This document shows, piece by piece, positions 41,700 to 52,859 of a stretch of DNA of 64,000 nt. The notes below the pieces were generated by a model. The model was given only the letters and a program-made list of their open reading frames with translations. It was not told where the DNA came from and made no database searches. Position numbers and translations under genes: made by a program. The stretch's first letter is position 1. Every line of letters starts with the position of its first letter. Source of the stretch: Perognathus longimembris pacificus (Eukaryota; Chordata; Mammalia; Rodentia; Heteromyidae); contig NC_063174.1 in the NCBI RefSeq assembly GCF_023159225.1, forward strand, positions 34,979,691 to 35,043,690, given 5' to 3'.

Positions 41700-42090
41700 T
41701 AGCTGGTTGCTGGTGGCTCCTGCCAGTCATCCTAGCTACTTAGGAGGCTATTTTTCTTTTTCTTTTTCTTTTCTTTCTTTCTCCCCCCACCCCCCAGTCC
41801 TGGGGCTTGAACTCATGGCCTGAGCACTGTCCCTGGCTTCTTATTGCTCAAGGCTAGCACTCTACCACTTGAGCCACAGTGCCACATTTGGCTTTTTCTA
41901 TATGTGGTGCTGTGGAATCGAACCCAGGGTTTCATGTGTGTGAGCCAAGCACTCTACCACTAGGCCATATTCCCATCTGTCCTAGATACTTAGGAAGCTG
42001 AAGTCTGTAGAAGAATTGCAGTACCAAGCTAGCCTGGGCAGAAAAGTCTGAGAGAGTCCATCTCCAGAATAACCTGTGAAGAGCTAAGCT
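41700..42090 (+). repeat. B1-ID SINE split by a nested SINE
   Basis: The 5' part at 41,700-41,749 (tggtggctcctgccagtcat) is continued after the insert at 41,981 (gaagctgaagtctgtagaag, gcctgggcagaaaagtctga). Confidence 0.75.
41751..41980 (-). repeat. ID-type SINE nested in a SINE, 19-bp TSD
   Basis: A T/C-rich tail, then cagtcctggggcttgaactc, accacttgagccacagtgcc and ggaatcgaacccagggtttc. Direct repeats cctagctacttaggaggct (41,731-41,749) and cctagatacttaggaagct (41,981-41,999) match at 17 of 19. Confidence 0.88.
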
Positions 42091-42249
42091 GGAAGAACAA
42101 GCAAGCTGAGCAAGTGAGAGGCAGTCATACAACTCATCAGAGTTTGTAAATTGATAGACAGACTATGTTAGGTACATATTGTTTTGTTAAGCCCAAATTG
42201 TGCTTTTTGAAAAAGTATCAGTTTCTAACATTTAAAAACAATTCTTCTT

Positions 42250-42425
42250 TTACTTGGACACCAGTTGCTTATGCCTATAATCTTAGTTACTTAGGAGGCT
42301 GGGATCTGAGATTTGGAGGTAGTCTGGGCAGGAAAATACATGAGACTTCTATCTCCAATTAACCACAAAAAAGCTGTAAGTGGAGCTCCCTCAGGCCCTG
42401 AGTTCAAGCTCCAGGACTAGCATGT
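42250..42425 (+). repeat. B1-ID SINE with internal deletion
   Basis: gcttatgcctataatcttag, tacttaggaggctgggatct, then directly ctgtaagtggagctccctca and ctgagttcaagctccaggac. The middle of the ID half is missing. Confidence 0.75.
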
Positions 42426-42709
42426 ACATGCACAAATGTTTCATGTACAAGTCCTAGTTTTAGCTCCTTATGATTCAGTAACAACCACCATCATGCTCTT
42501 ACATGACAACAGTTGGTTAGAATGACTGTCTACTTGAGATACAGCATGAATTCTCATGTTTCTCACTTAACCTATTTGCATTGTGTGTCTGACTCTTGTA
42601 AACATTTGAGTTTGAGAATAAATAATAGTCTGTTCCTTCCTCTTTTTCTACCTCCTTAGCATATTTTGGACATCTTTTTATGTTGGTGAAAATAATAGTT
42701 AAATTTTTA

Positions 42710-42945
42710 TTCAGTGCTTACTAAATATGAAATACTTTCTAGAGGCTATTACAGAGACTATCAATTCATTTAATCATCATGATGGTATTAGCATTGTCAC
42801 CATTTTTCAATTGAGGAAAGTGTAGCCAGGATTGATTAAATAACTTGCTCAAGTTACTGTAATTTTAAAACCAAGCTGCAAGTTGAATCACAGTCTATCC
42901 CTAGAGGGTAAGCCCTTAACTACTACATCATACTGCTTGGCATGT
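42710..42945 (-). repeat. MIR SINE
   Basis: Complement of MIR, nearly full length: gtgcttactaaatatgaaat, caattcatttaatcatcatg, caattgaggaaagtgtagcc, taacttgctcaagttactgt and ttaactactacatcatactg. Confidence 0.8.
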
Positions 42946-43102
42946 AAAAATTTTAATATAGATCTTTAAAATGTTCATGTAAAGCTTTCTTTTTAGTGCC
43001 TCTGTTTTGTTGCATCATTGCTTATGTTATGTTTCATCACTTCCCAACTGGTAGACATTGAGTTTTCTAATTTTTTACTTTGACAAATGTTTCTAATTAT
43101 AT

Positions 43103-43520
43103 ATTTTTTCTTTATTTTTCAAATTTTTATTATCAAACTGATGTACAGAGAGGTTACAGTTTCATATGTTAGGCATTGGATACATTACTTGTACTGTTTG
43201 TTACCTCATCACTCATACCCCCCTTTCTCCTCCCCCTTTCCCTTTCCCCCCATGAGGTGTTCAGTTCACTTAGACCAAACAGTTTTGCAAGTATTGCTTT
43301 TGTAGTTGTTTTTCTTTTTTTCACCCTGTGTCTCTCAGTTTTGGTATTCCCTTTCAATTTCCTAGTTCTAATACCAGTATACATGGTTTCCAATATACTC
43401 AGATAAGATTACAGAGATAGTGTAGGTACAACCACAGGAAGGTGATACAAGAACATCATCAATAATAGAAGCTACAGAAACACATGGGACGTTGAAAGTA
43501 GTTACAACTGTTTTGAGGTT
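43103..43520 (-). mobile_element. L1 3'UTR copy
   Basis: The complement of the L1 3' end (tgatgtacagagaggttaca, ggcattggatacattacttg) runs back to gtacaaccacaggaaggtga and acacatgggacgttgaaagt. The 5' truncation point is near 43,520. Confidence 0.88.
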
Positions 43521-43644
43521 TTATGATATCAAATTTGGGTTGAAGATATATGAATATTATTAACATTTTGGTAATAACTTCCAACTTGCCTTCCAAACAG
43601 AATGTACTAATTACTATTACTACCTTTATTGAGTGCTAGTTCTT

Positions 43645-43858
43645 AATTAATTAATTAATTAATTATTTTTTTTGCCGGGCCTTGGACTCAGGGCTCGAGC
43701 ACTGTCCCTGGCTCTTTTTGCTCAAGGCTAGCACTCTGCCACTTGAGCCACAGCGCCACTTCTGGCCATTTTCTGTATATGTGGTGCTGGGGAATCGAAC
43801 CCAGGGCTTCATGTATACGAGGCAAGCACTCTTGCCAGTAGGCCATATCCCTAACCCC
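43645..43858 (-). repeat. ID-type SINE after a (TTAA)n run
   Basis: A (TTAA)n run at about 43,647-43,667 precedes a young-looking copy: gccgggccttggactcaggg ... ggaatcgaacccagggcttc. Flanking ctagttctt (near 43,637 and 43,858) is a short target-site duplication. Confidence 0.9.
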
Positions 43859-44162
43859 TAGTTCTTGATATTTGTAACTTATTTTAATGTATCTCTTTCT
43901 TGAATTACATAGATTAGAGCACTTCTATTATGAATGAAAGACACCAAAAAGTAAGCTTAAGTGAAAGGGGAATTTATTAATTTACATAACCACAGAGCAA
44001 GGGGAAATTATTGTCATCACAGAAACATATTTTTCATTTCAAGTCTCTGTTCAGAGAATGTTGCAGATTACCTTCTTGTAGTCAGAACTGGGAGGTGAGG
44101 ACAATTTGGGAAGTCATAATAATGAGCTATTGTAAGCTTTCTTTTCCCACCTATTGAGTCAG
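43859..44162. other. GPHN: GPHN intron, unassigned
   Basis: No recognised feature. Confidence 0.4.
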
Positions 44163-44325
44163 CTCAAGGTTAGTGCTCTACCACTTGATCAACAGCACCA
44201 CTCCTGGTTTTCTGGTATTTAACTGGAGATAAGAATTTGCTGCTCGGGCTGGCTTTGAACTGTGATCCTCAAATCTCTGCCTCCTGAATAGCTAGGATTA
44301 TGGACATGAACCACTGGCGTGCGGC
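44163..44325 (-). repeat. B1-ID dimeric SINE, 3' truncated
   Basis: ctcaaggttagtgctctacc through gattatggacatgaaccact; a diverged minus-strand copy. Confidence 0.75.
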
Positions 44326-44806
44326 TCCCATGTTCTATTTCTTAACTACCATCACATTGAGAGTTAGGTTTCAACATAGGAATTTTGGGAGACATAAACA
44401 TAGCACAGGGGAAAGAGAAGTTTTCAGCAGAAGGAGTTTCAGCCACCAGAAGGGAATAAGTATGTTGAACAACTGTTTTGAGGTTTCCTGAAGTCTTGGT
44501 GCTTTTTTGCTTTCTCCCTTTTTTTCTCCCTAAGAATATACTTTATTATATCTGCTCCTTTTCTTGTTCCTTTGCTGTTTTTGTTTTTACCATAAACATG
44601 TTCATCTGGCAGATACTTTTCAATTGGCAGCACAGCAAATTAGGGTGTGACAACTAGTATCCAAACTTGGAGCCTTAATATCAAGAATAGTTAATTCATA
44701 TATCATAGCACTCACAATGCTGAGTAATATTTTTCATACTCTTGAGTGATAATGGTTATTAATCGACATTTAAAAAATTATATACATGCAATACAGAGTG
44801 ATTTTT

Positions 44807-45017
44807 TTTTTTTTTTTTTTTTTTTGGCCAGTCCTGGGCCTTGGACTCAGGGCCTGAGCACTGTCCCTGGCTTCTTCCCGCTCAAGGCTAGCACTCTGCC
44901 ACTTGAGCCACAGCGCCGCTTCTGGCCGTTTTCTGTATATGTGGTGCTGGGGAATCGAACCTAGGGCCTCGTGTATCCGAGGCAGGCACTCTTGCCACTA
45001 GGCTATATCCCCAGCCC
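44807..45017 (-). repeat. Young ID-type SINE with perfect TSD
   Basis: Nearly identical to the copy at 2,035 (cttcttcccgctcaaggcta, ggaatcgaacctagggcctc), suggesting one recently active subfamily. A perfect 13-bp repeat, cagagtgattttt, occurs at 44,794-44,806 and 45,018-45,030. Confidence 0.93.
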
Positions 45018-45030
45018 CAGAGTGATTTTT

Positions 45031-46289
45031 AAAAAGCCTATTTTTATTACCTTATTTTGATTAGTTGATCTATAAGGAGTACCTCCTGGTCTTTACTAAG
45101 TTTTTTTTTCTAGTGCAATACCTGCCCAGGAGATGTTACAGTAGGTGTGGTATGAAAAATATTTTTATGGTGAAATAAATTTTGAACATAGTACAGAATA
45201 TAGCCCTCCTTCTGGTGATTGATAGCATGCTAAAGTGTATTAACATATTATAGATGTGAGAAATATACAAATGTAGATCCTTTTTAACTTGTATTTAGTC
45301 TAGTGTATCCAGATCTTATTGAAAATAGAATGTTTTCAAGACACAGTACAATTCTCTTCAACACTGCTTTAGAAAATGATGGTGTTTCTCTGCAAATGGT
45401 ATTTGGGAAGTCTGTGTAAGCCCTTTATATTTTATAAGTCTTTTAATTATTTTGTTGAAGAAATAGCAGTTTCCTATAATAAAATTACTGTAAAATTTAT
45501 TTTCTCCTGATTTACCCTTACCACTTCTCATTTTAAAATCTTTTTTTCCTATCAAAGTGATGATTGAGTATATACCTCATTTTATTCAGAAAAATCTGGT
45601 CATAGCACAGGCCAGAGATTGACAAGCCTTATTCTTGTACATGTAGAAAAAAGACCGGATGAAATTCTAGTTGGATTTGTCCAATGAGAGTTTAAACATC
45701 ACTGTCTATAAAATAGAAGATAGTCTTCTTTTGCCCCAAAATCTTATTAATTACAGCCATAGGAACATACTTTGTGTTTACCATTTTATTGTTGCTTATA
45801 TTCATGTCATCTACAAGTTGCTACAGCATAATTATTGGTCTGAAATGTCTTTCTTTAAACAGGAAAAAGATACCAACATTCATACCAAGTAATAAATAGC
45901 AATAAATGTTACCTCTCCTTTACTACACAATATGTGCAGTTTTATCTTATGCAACATCACATGGTACATAGAGTTCAAATTGCAAAATGCTTAAGGATCA
46001 GAATAAAAAGTACATGACTGTAAGTGTTCTTACTACCAGCTTAGAAGAATAATAGTGATTTAGGAGGAATATTCTAAGTACTACTTTTTCTTTTTAAATT
46101 TAAACTGTGATTACCAGAGTCCTGATAAGCAAAAATTAGTTATAGTTCTTCCCTAAAATTATGATTATTGTGCCATGGCATATCTTAAATAAAGCTATTT
46201 CATAAAATAAGTATACTACCCATAAATAATATTAGATAGTTTCAGGTTTACATAGATACTGAGAATAGTAGGTTAGCTTTGGATTAGTC
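45031..46289. other. GPHN: GPHN intron, unassigned
   Basis: AT-rich single-copy-looking sequence. No exon is supported. Confidence 0.4.
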
Positions 46290-46432
46290 CACTTTGGTTT
46301 ATATTTAAATGAAGTACAGTGTTTAGAGTTACTTCTCTGAGTTTTAGTTTTCTCATCTGTAAATGGGAGAAATACTAATGCAGAGTTGCTGTGATAAGTA
46401 AATAATAAATATAGGCATTTAGTGAATATTCC
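46290..46432 (+). repeat. MIR 3' half
   Basis: ttctctgagttttagttttc, tcatctgtaaatgggagaaa and gagttgctgtgataagtaaa are the MIR 3' half. Confidence 0.75.
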
Positions 46433-46937
46433 TACACAATAACTAAGGACTTATAAATGTGTCTTGTGTTATAATAAATTCAAATATAATTACCTTTATA
46501 AATGTGGTCATACCAATACAACCATTAAATATCTGACTTCAGTCTTGGGTCATTCCCAGGCTCTTTTCCCATTATTTTACCTTATTTTAGGAACAAAATT
46601 GCCCTACTGGGGTTCTGCTTGGCTTGAATTCTTTTTTTCTAGCTTAAATTTTGGGCAGTGATGTTAACTGTAGTGTAGATATTTAGGTAAAAAGTTAAGA
46701 TTCAAAGTAATATATGGGATACGGGAAAATACTGATACTCTTGATGGCATGTCAAAAACTTTGGAGAAAACTGACCATACATACATACATGCGTGCATGT
46801 ACAGTTATTTCTATTTTAATTATGGGATGTTAAATATAGTTAAAATATTTTTAAACTTTTATACAAATGGTATAGTAATTAATATGGTAAAGAGATAGCA
46901 AAGTGATATTTATGTAGATGATGGTTGATTTATAGTA

Positions 46938-47095
46938 AAAGGAATTTTTATTTTATTTTATTTTTTTTTAAAGTTTTTATTTATTTATTTATATTCTTAA
47001 AGTAACTTACAGAGGCGTTACAGTTACCTACATGAGGCAGTGAGCACATTTCTTACCAAACTTTTTACCTACTCCGTTTAATATTAGCCATTTTG
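46938..47095 (-). mobile_element. Old L1 3' end
   Basis: T-rich start, then aacttacagaggcgttacag, cagtgagcacatttcttacc: an older version of the L1 3' terminus, like 39,895. Confidence 0.5.
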
Positions 47096-47099
47096 TTCC

Positions 47100-48190
47100 C
47101 CTAAACAAATGAGTAAATTTACCAAGATGAAAAAGTTTCCCTGAATCCTCAGATTGCTAGGAGATAAAAATCAAATTTCACACCAGTCTGTTTAACAACT
47201 GGGTTGCCATTTTCCCTTACTTAGGGTTTATGGATACCATGTTTGCATTCGAACACCTTTTGTTCTGAGAGTGTTAAATCCTTCATGAAACCATCTCAGG
47301 TGTCAGGTAGGAAAGGTTGACATGGACATCCTGTTTCATAATATTTGTATTAAATATTCTTGAACTTACTGGGGAAATAATTTCGAAACATCTAAAGCCT
47401 CTTGTAAAAACTGCATATCTGTCCACTGGTCCTCAAATTAGGTTAAAAAACAAATGATTCCATTATAAATTCTCTCAGTGAGACTGAGACAAGACTGGTA
47501 AGTGTGACCATAGGAATATAGGTTAAGTAAGTTATAGGGAATTTTTAATTGGTAGATGACAGTAAATTCCACTGGATTAAGGAAACTTGGACAAAAGGAA
47601 AAAAGATAGTATCTATTGTTAGGTCCTCTTAAACATTCTCTCCTGCCTGAATACCGCGTGGCGTTCTCCTTTACCGGCTACCTACTTTAAAAACCTAACA
47701 TCTATAAAAGTAAGGGATGCATGTCAGATCCCCAAAGTAAATGTGTAGAATTTAGAGTGCCAGAGATACTTTTGGTACGAACATTTGGTCTTCATTAACT
47801 GGGGTTAATGAAGACGTAGATTTTCCAATTTTCTTCTGTACATGGGTTTATGAAGTATTAATTTTAAAAGTTGTCAATTATACATCATCATCAAACATTC
47901 ATTCCTTTCTGATTATTAATGTTATCTGAAAGTTGATCATATATAATACATGAAAGATTCAAAGATGAATGCTGGCGACTCCCTACTGCCATAGTAGAAA
48001 CAAAATAGTAATGACTCTATTTTTACTATTGTATTGCTTTCCTGCCCATGAGTAATGCATTAGTCTGACCATAGCCTCATTTGTTAACAAACAGTACAGT
48101 ATGCACCATGTGATGTATTTACACTGTTAGGTTAAAACTGCTGAATGTTTATAATGTAATACTTTATGAGAAGTTGATTCTAAAGTTAGT
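47100..48190. other. GPHN: Repeat-poor intronic island
   Basis: About 1.1 kb without recognisable repeats in an otherwise repeat-dense intron. It has unusual CpG-containing words (taccgcgtggcgttctcctt at about 47,652) and the inverted repeat at 47,788. It may be a conserved noncoding element; sequence alone cannot show conservation. Confidence 0.35.
47788..47815. other. Perfect 12-bp inverted repeat, 4-nt loop
   Basis: gtcttcattaac and its exact complement gttaatgaagac flank a tggg loop. The arms contain TAAT cores recognised by homeodomain proteins. Confidence 0.9.
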
Positions 48191-48237
48191 TTACATAATC
48201 TTTTGTGTTTTTATTTTTTCTTTTTTTTCTTTTATTT

Positions 48238-48345
48238 TTTTCAGATAAGGTCTCACGCCAAGGCCAATGCTGATCTCAAACTTGAGATCTTCTTGTTTCA
48301 ACTTCCCAGATGTTGAGATTATAGGCATGTGCTGCCCATAGCTGA
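48238..48345 (-). repeat. B1-like SINE monomer, degraded
   Basis: cagataaggtctcacgccaa, gatctcaaacttgagatctt and gattataggcatgtgctgcc. Confidence 0.55.
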
Positions 48346-48789
48346 AACTTATGTCATTTTTACATTAAAACACTTGCCAATTACTGTCTAGCAGAGTTTG
48401 CCAAACATTTTCTGTAAAAATCTAGATAGTGAATTTTTTAGGCTTTGTGTGCTATATACTACTTTTGTCATAGCTACTTAGCTTTGTTTTTGTAGCATGA
48501 AAGCAGATATTGGCAGTATATAAATGAACATACAGTATGGTGGTCCAGTAAAACTTCTTTTACAAAAATAGGTGGCAGGTCATCATTGGCATATGTGCTA
48601 TAGTTTTCCAGCCTTCTTTCTGAGACACAGCCTGTATTAGGAAACTATGATTTCAAGTTTTCTAGATGTAAAATGAACTTTCATATTGGCTAAAATATCA
48701 CAAAACTTAGTTGCTTACCTAAAACTACAATTTAATAACTCTTGTTTCTATGAATTAACTTGATGCTTTTGCTTTGAGTGGTATTAGTT

Positions 48790-48972
48790 GGGGCTCTGAT
48801 ATAGTTGTAGGCATGAAGTCCTAGGGTTCGATTCCTCAGCATCACATAAACAGAAAAAGCTGGAATGGCACTATGGCTCAAGTGGCAGAGTGCTAGCCTT
48901 GAGCAAAAGGAAGCCAGGGATAATGCTCAGGCCCTGAGTTCAAGCCCCAGGACCTGCAAAAAAAAAAAAAAA
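48790..48972 (+). repeat. ID-type SINE
   Basis: ggggctctgatatagttgta, B-box gggttcgattcc, ctcaagtggcagagtgctag, ending in ccaggacctgc and an A run. The head is damaged before the B box. Confidence 0.88.
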
Positions 48973-48999
48973 TTGGGGGATTTAAAAATTTTTATTTTG

Positions 49000-49020
49000 G
49001 AGAGAGAGAGAAAGAGAGAC

Positions 49021-49087
<67 letters not shown>

Positions 49088-49090
49088 GAG
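49000..49090. repeat. (GA)n microsatellite
   Basis: About 85 bp of GA dinucleotides with a few interruptions in its first third. It lies at the tail of the next, minus-strand SINE. Confidence 0.95.
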
Positions 49091-49096
49091 TGTGTT

Positions 49097-49445
49097 GGTG
49101 TTGGTCCTGGGCTTGAACTCTCAGGACCTGGGTGCTGTCCTTTAGCTTTTGTGCTCAAGTCTAGCACTCTATCACTTAAGGTATGCTTTGAGGATTTTGA
49201 TGGTTAACTCAAGAGTCTCATGGACTTTTCTTGCCCAGGCTGGCTTTAAACCCATTATTTACAGATCTTAGCTTCTTGAGTACTCGGATTACAGGCATGA
49301 GCTACTGGCACCTGGCTCTAGACAGTCTTCTTATTTAGCCCATACTGGGCTGAACTTTGTCATGTACTGTAGTCTGGGCTGATCTTGAACTCTATCCTTC
49401 TGCCTTAGCCTCCTCAGTGTTTGGATTGTGGGGCTTGAGGATCAA
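49097..49445 (-). repeat. B1-ID SINE followed by a B1-like fragment
   Basis: 49,097-49,318 runs from ggtgttggtcctgggcttga to aggcatgagctactggcacc. 49,330-49,445 is an older monomer-like piece (ctgggctgatcttgaactct, cctcctcagtgtttggattg). Confidence 0.75.
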
Positions 49446-50080
49446 TGTTTCTGTCCAAAAAAGGCCAAATACAGACTAAGGCAATAAGAATATTGGACTT
49501 AGCTCTGGAGGTTATAAGGACAGTTTCTCATTTTTGCTTTATGCTGTAAATAAGCTGTATTTTAATCTCAACACAGGTAGGCCTTTTTCACATTTGGAAA
49601 AGCCTTAATTATTTACATGTTACCACTTAAGTTGTTAAGAGGATTGAGTTTAATTTTTCAGTGTGTTTCTAACATTTTTGAGGAAGAATTTAGATTCTTA
49701 GACCAGTCATCTGTGATTGTTTTGTTGTGTCATGAGAACAGGGGGCAAGGTCAATCAACAGAAAAGGTTGAATGTGTCCTTCCTACCTGTGTATTTATTG
49801 ATATAAAGTAATTATTGAATTATTTTAATACATTCTTTCTCAATTACAGTCTGAATTTACTTTTTTATTCAGGTGTCTCCCTTTGGCTATTTCTTTGTTC
49901 TGCGAAAGATAAAGCTAAAGTAAGGACTGAGATTGATTTATTATATTGAATATTCATTATAATCTTTCATACTGTGAGTAAGGACAATACATTTAGTATA
50001 TAGTATCTTACTTTGCCACTATTAATAAGGAATCAAATATGAAGATGTTCTTATTTTGCCATTACCTAATTACTTATAGG
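49446..50080. other. GPHN: GPHN intron, unassigned
   Basis: No recognised feature. Confidence 0.4.
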
Positions 50081-50400
50081 ATTCATTCAACGGATCTGAC
50101 TGGTTGAGCACATCCTTTGGAAAGCACTTAAGTTGCATACATGAAAACAAGTACTGTAACTAAAATACAGAGTGAAATAAAAGCTAGAATAGAAGTACAG
50201 AAAACATGATGTGGGTGCACAGAGGAAGGAACAATTAATTTTGACTGAATGGCTGTAGGAGGGATGACATTTTAAACAAGGTAGTGTTTGAGCAAGGCCT
50301 GTAAGAATGAATAACACATCCTTAGAAGAGAAAGGAAAGGTAATCTAGTTGTCAAGTTTTCTGGCTGTTGAAGCAGTGGCACCAGAGCGTCTAGGCTAAA
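50081..50400 (-). mobile_element. Possible old L2 fragment
   Basis: gatgacattttaaacaaggt and gagcaaggcctgtaagaatg resemble the complement-side L2 wording for a gene-poor 3' segment. Weak support. Confidence 0.3.
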
Positions 50401-50822
50401 GTAGATGAACTTAAATATAGGTATAGGAAATTCAGGATAAACAGCAGCAGGCATTGAGGTGATTTTAACCTTCTCATATTAGAATTATAAGAGCTTGTGC
50501 AGTTTTGCTAAATTTAAGCTTAAATAACTATGGGAGTTTGCAGCTTGAGAATTCAGTTTTTGTGTTAAACGGTTTATTTTGAAGACTCAGAATTTTAGAC
50601 TCAAAATGAACTTTTAAGGATTATTCTAACCCGTTTTAGGAGGTCTAGATACTGAGACTCATTTAAATGACTTTTTAAAGGTTGTTTCTTTGGGCATGTT
50701 GTATCACCAAGCGTTCATATTCTTTCAGTTTGGTCTTTAATGTGAAAGTGTTGAAAGCATTGGTACCTTTTAAGAATTGAATTGAAGCTTTGTGTAAGGA
50801 GATTGTATCTTTTTTATTTTTT

Positions 50823-50900
50823 TTTGGTGCTGGTCCTGGGGCTTGAACTCAGGGCCAGGGCTCTGTCTTGGAGCTTTTTTTTGCTCAAGGCTAAGGTCCA

Positions 50901-50973
<73 letters not shown>

Positions 50974-51095
50974 TTGTTTAATTGGAGATAAGAGACTCAC
51001 AAACTTTCCCACCCCAGCTGGCTTTGTATGGAGATCCTCAGATCTCAGCCTCTTGAGTAGCTTAGATTACAGGTGTGAGCCCCCATGCCTGGCTG
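50823..51095 (-). repeat. B1-ID SINE with internal (CT)n(GT)n
   Basis: gtgctggtcctggggcttga to gattacaggtgtgagccccc. A (CT)n(GT)n microsatellite at about 50,907-50,967 has replaced part of the ID-like half, so the repeat grew inside the SINE rather than in its tail. Confidence 0.85.
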
Positions 51096-51139
51096 GGTGA
51101 CTGCATCTCCCTTGTAAAGGGAATAAGGTAGGTCTTGGT

Positions 51140-51406
51140 AGTGGATTCAGTTTTATAGGAATGAGTTCTCAGCAAGAATTGGTTGTTGTAAGAGCACACA
51201 TAGCACCCCTGGTTTTCTTGCTCACACATGTTCAGAGGTTTTCTTCTGCCTTATTGTTATATAATAAGAGGGCCCCCCAGCCAGAATGGTAACATGTTGT
51301 ATGAACATCATAGCCACCAGAATTGTGAGACAAAGAATCCTTTTTCCTTTGTGAATCACCAGTCTCAGGTATTTTGTATAACAATACCAGATGAGCTAAA
51401 ACAGCA
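51140..51406 (+). repeat. MaLR-type LTR (MLT1-like), 3' part
   Basis: catcatagccaccagaattg, gtgagacaaagaatcctttt, gaatcaccagtctcaggtat and tttgtataacaataccagat then gagctaaaacag match the 3' end of MLT1/MST LTRs. Confidence 0.65.
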
Positions 51407-51942
51407 TACAAATGAGAGTTGGAGTTAAAATCCTGGCCACACTACTCTTATTGTAGTTATATGATGTATTCACTGTAATAATTTTTCCCCACATAAAAAC
51501 CCACTTTGAGTTGCTTGCTGTGTCAGCAGTTCTTAAATTTGAGATAAAACTTGGATACAGTAAAATACTCAAATGGTAATTGTATAGCATGATGAGTTTT
51601 TGTGTAAGTAAAACTGGTGAACATTTCCAGCACTCTGGAAGCCTCCCTTATGCCGTTTACTAACCATTATTTCTTGGCACCCCCAAATAATCACTGTTCT
51701 GATTTTTATCATTGTATATTAATTTTCCTTTTCTTGATCTTGATATAAGTGAAATGACTTATTTCATTTAGCAATATTTCTGTTATGTCAATATTTTCCA
51801 TGATATTGGTTTACCTTCTTTTCAGTGCTACATACTATTTAATTGAATGAGATTGTTGACTTTTAGTCAATATTTGTATTATTTCTAGTTTTTTATTATT
51901 ATAAATAAAGCTGCTGTGATTATACTTGTATATGTGATTTGA
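51407..51942. other. GPHN: GPHN intron, unassigned
   Basis: AT-rich. Wording such as gatttttatcattgtatatt and tgatataagtgaaatgactt recalls old L1 3' flank but is not decisive. Confidence 0.35.
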
Positions 51943-51953
51943 TGAACATTATT

Positions 51954-52165
51954 GTTATTATTTTTTGTTTTGTGTTTGCCAGTCCTGGGGCTTGAACTCA
52001 GGGCCTGAGCACTGTCTCTGGCTTCTTTTTGCTCAAGGCTAGCACTCTACCACTTGAGCCACAGCACCACTTCTGGCCTTTTCTATATATGGTGCTGAGG
52101 AATCGAACGCAGGACTTGATATATACGAGGTGAGCACTTTACCACTAGGCCATGTTCCCAGCCCC
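51954..52165 (-). repeat. ID-type SINE with TSD
   Basis: tgccagtcctggggcttgaa, taccacttgagccacagcac and ggaatcgaacgcaggacttg. Flanking gaacattatt at 51,944-51,953 and 52,166-52,175. Confidence 0.9.
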
Positions 52166-52602
52166 GAACATTATTATTTTTAGGAGCAAAGTTGCTGGAT
52201 TTTTTTTCCCCCAAAGTGATTTTTACCATTTTTTTTTACATCCCCATCATCAATATAGGATAGTCGTCATAGTCTATATTCTAGAGTTGGGTATTGTCAT
52301 TGTAGTATACTTGGTACAACCCCAAACATAATGCTAACAGTATTTTTTAAAATTCTAATATGATTCATATAGAAACAAAGTGGATAGTATTTAGTTATTA
52401 TAGTCAGTGTGCAATAGCTTTTCACGTGCATCTCTCAGTTGAGTAATTATAGTGAGCACTTTAAAAATATATTTTAAAATTGGGTTGTCTTTTGGGTTTG
52501 TTCCAGTTCTTCATATAGTGTGAATATGAAATATGAGACCTTTGAATGGCAAATACCTTTTAATCTGTTGCCAGTTCTAATAGTATCTCATAGTGTTTTT
52601 TG

Positions 52603-52850
52603 TTTTGTGCTGATACTGGGAGTTGAATTCAGGATCTTGCGTTCTCACTCAGCTTTTTTGCTCATGGCTGACACTCTGCCTCTTGAGCCATGCCTCTGCG
52701 TCTGGTTTTTTGCTGATTAATTGGAGATAGTAAAGATACTTGTGAAGAATCTTTAAATAAAGATAATGTCCAGGTTGACTTGGAATCATGATCCTCAGAT
52801 CTCAGCCTCCTGAGTAGCTATGGTTACAGGTGTGAGCCACTAGGCCCAAC
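52603..52850 (-). repeat. B1-ID dimeric SINE
   Basis: gtgctgatactgggagttga to ggttacaggtgtgagccact, with a 20-bp AT-rich insertion in the linker. Confidence 0.78.
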
Positions 52851-52859
52851 TTGAATCTC

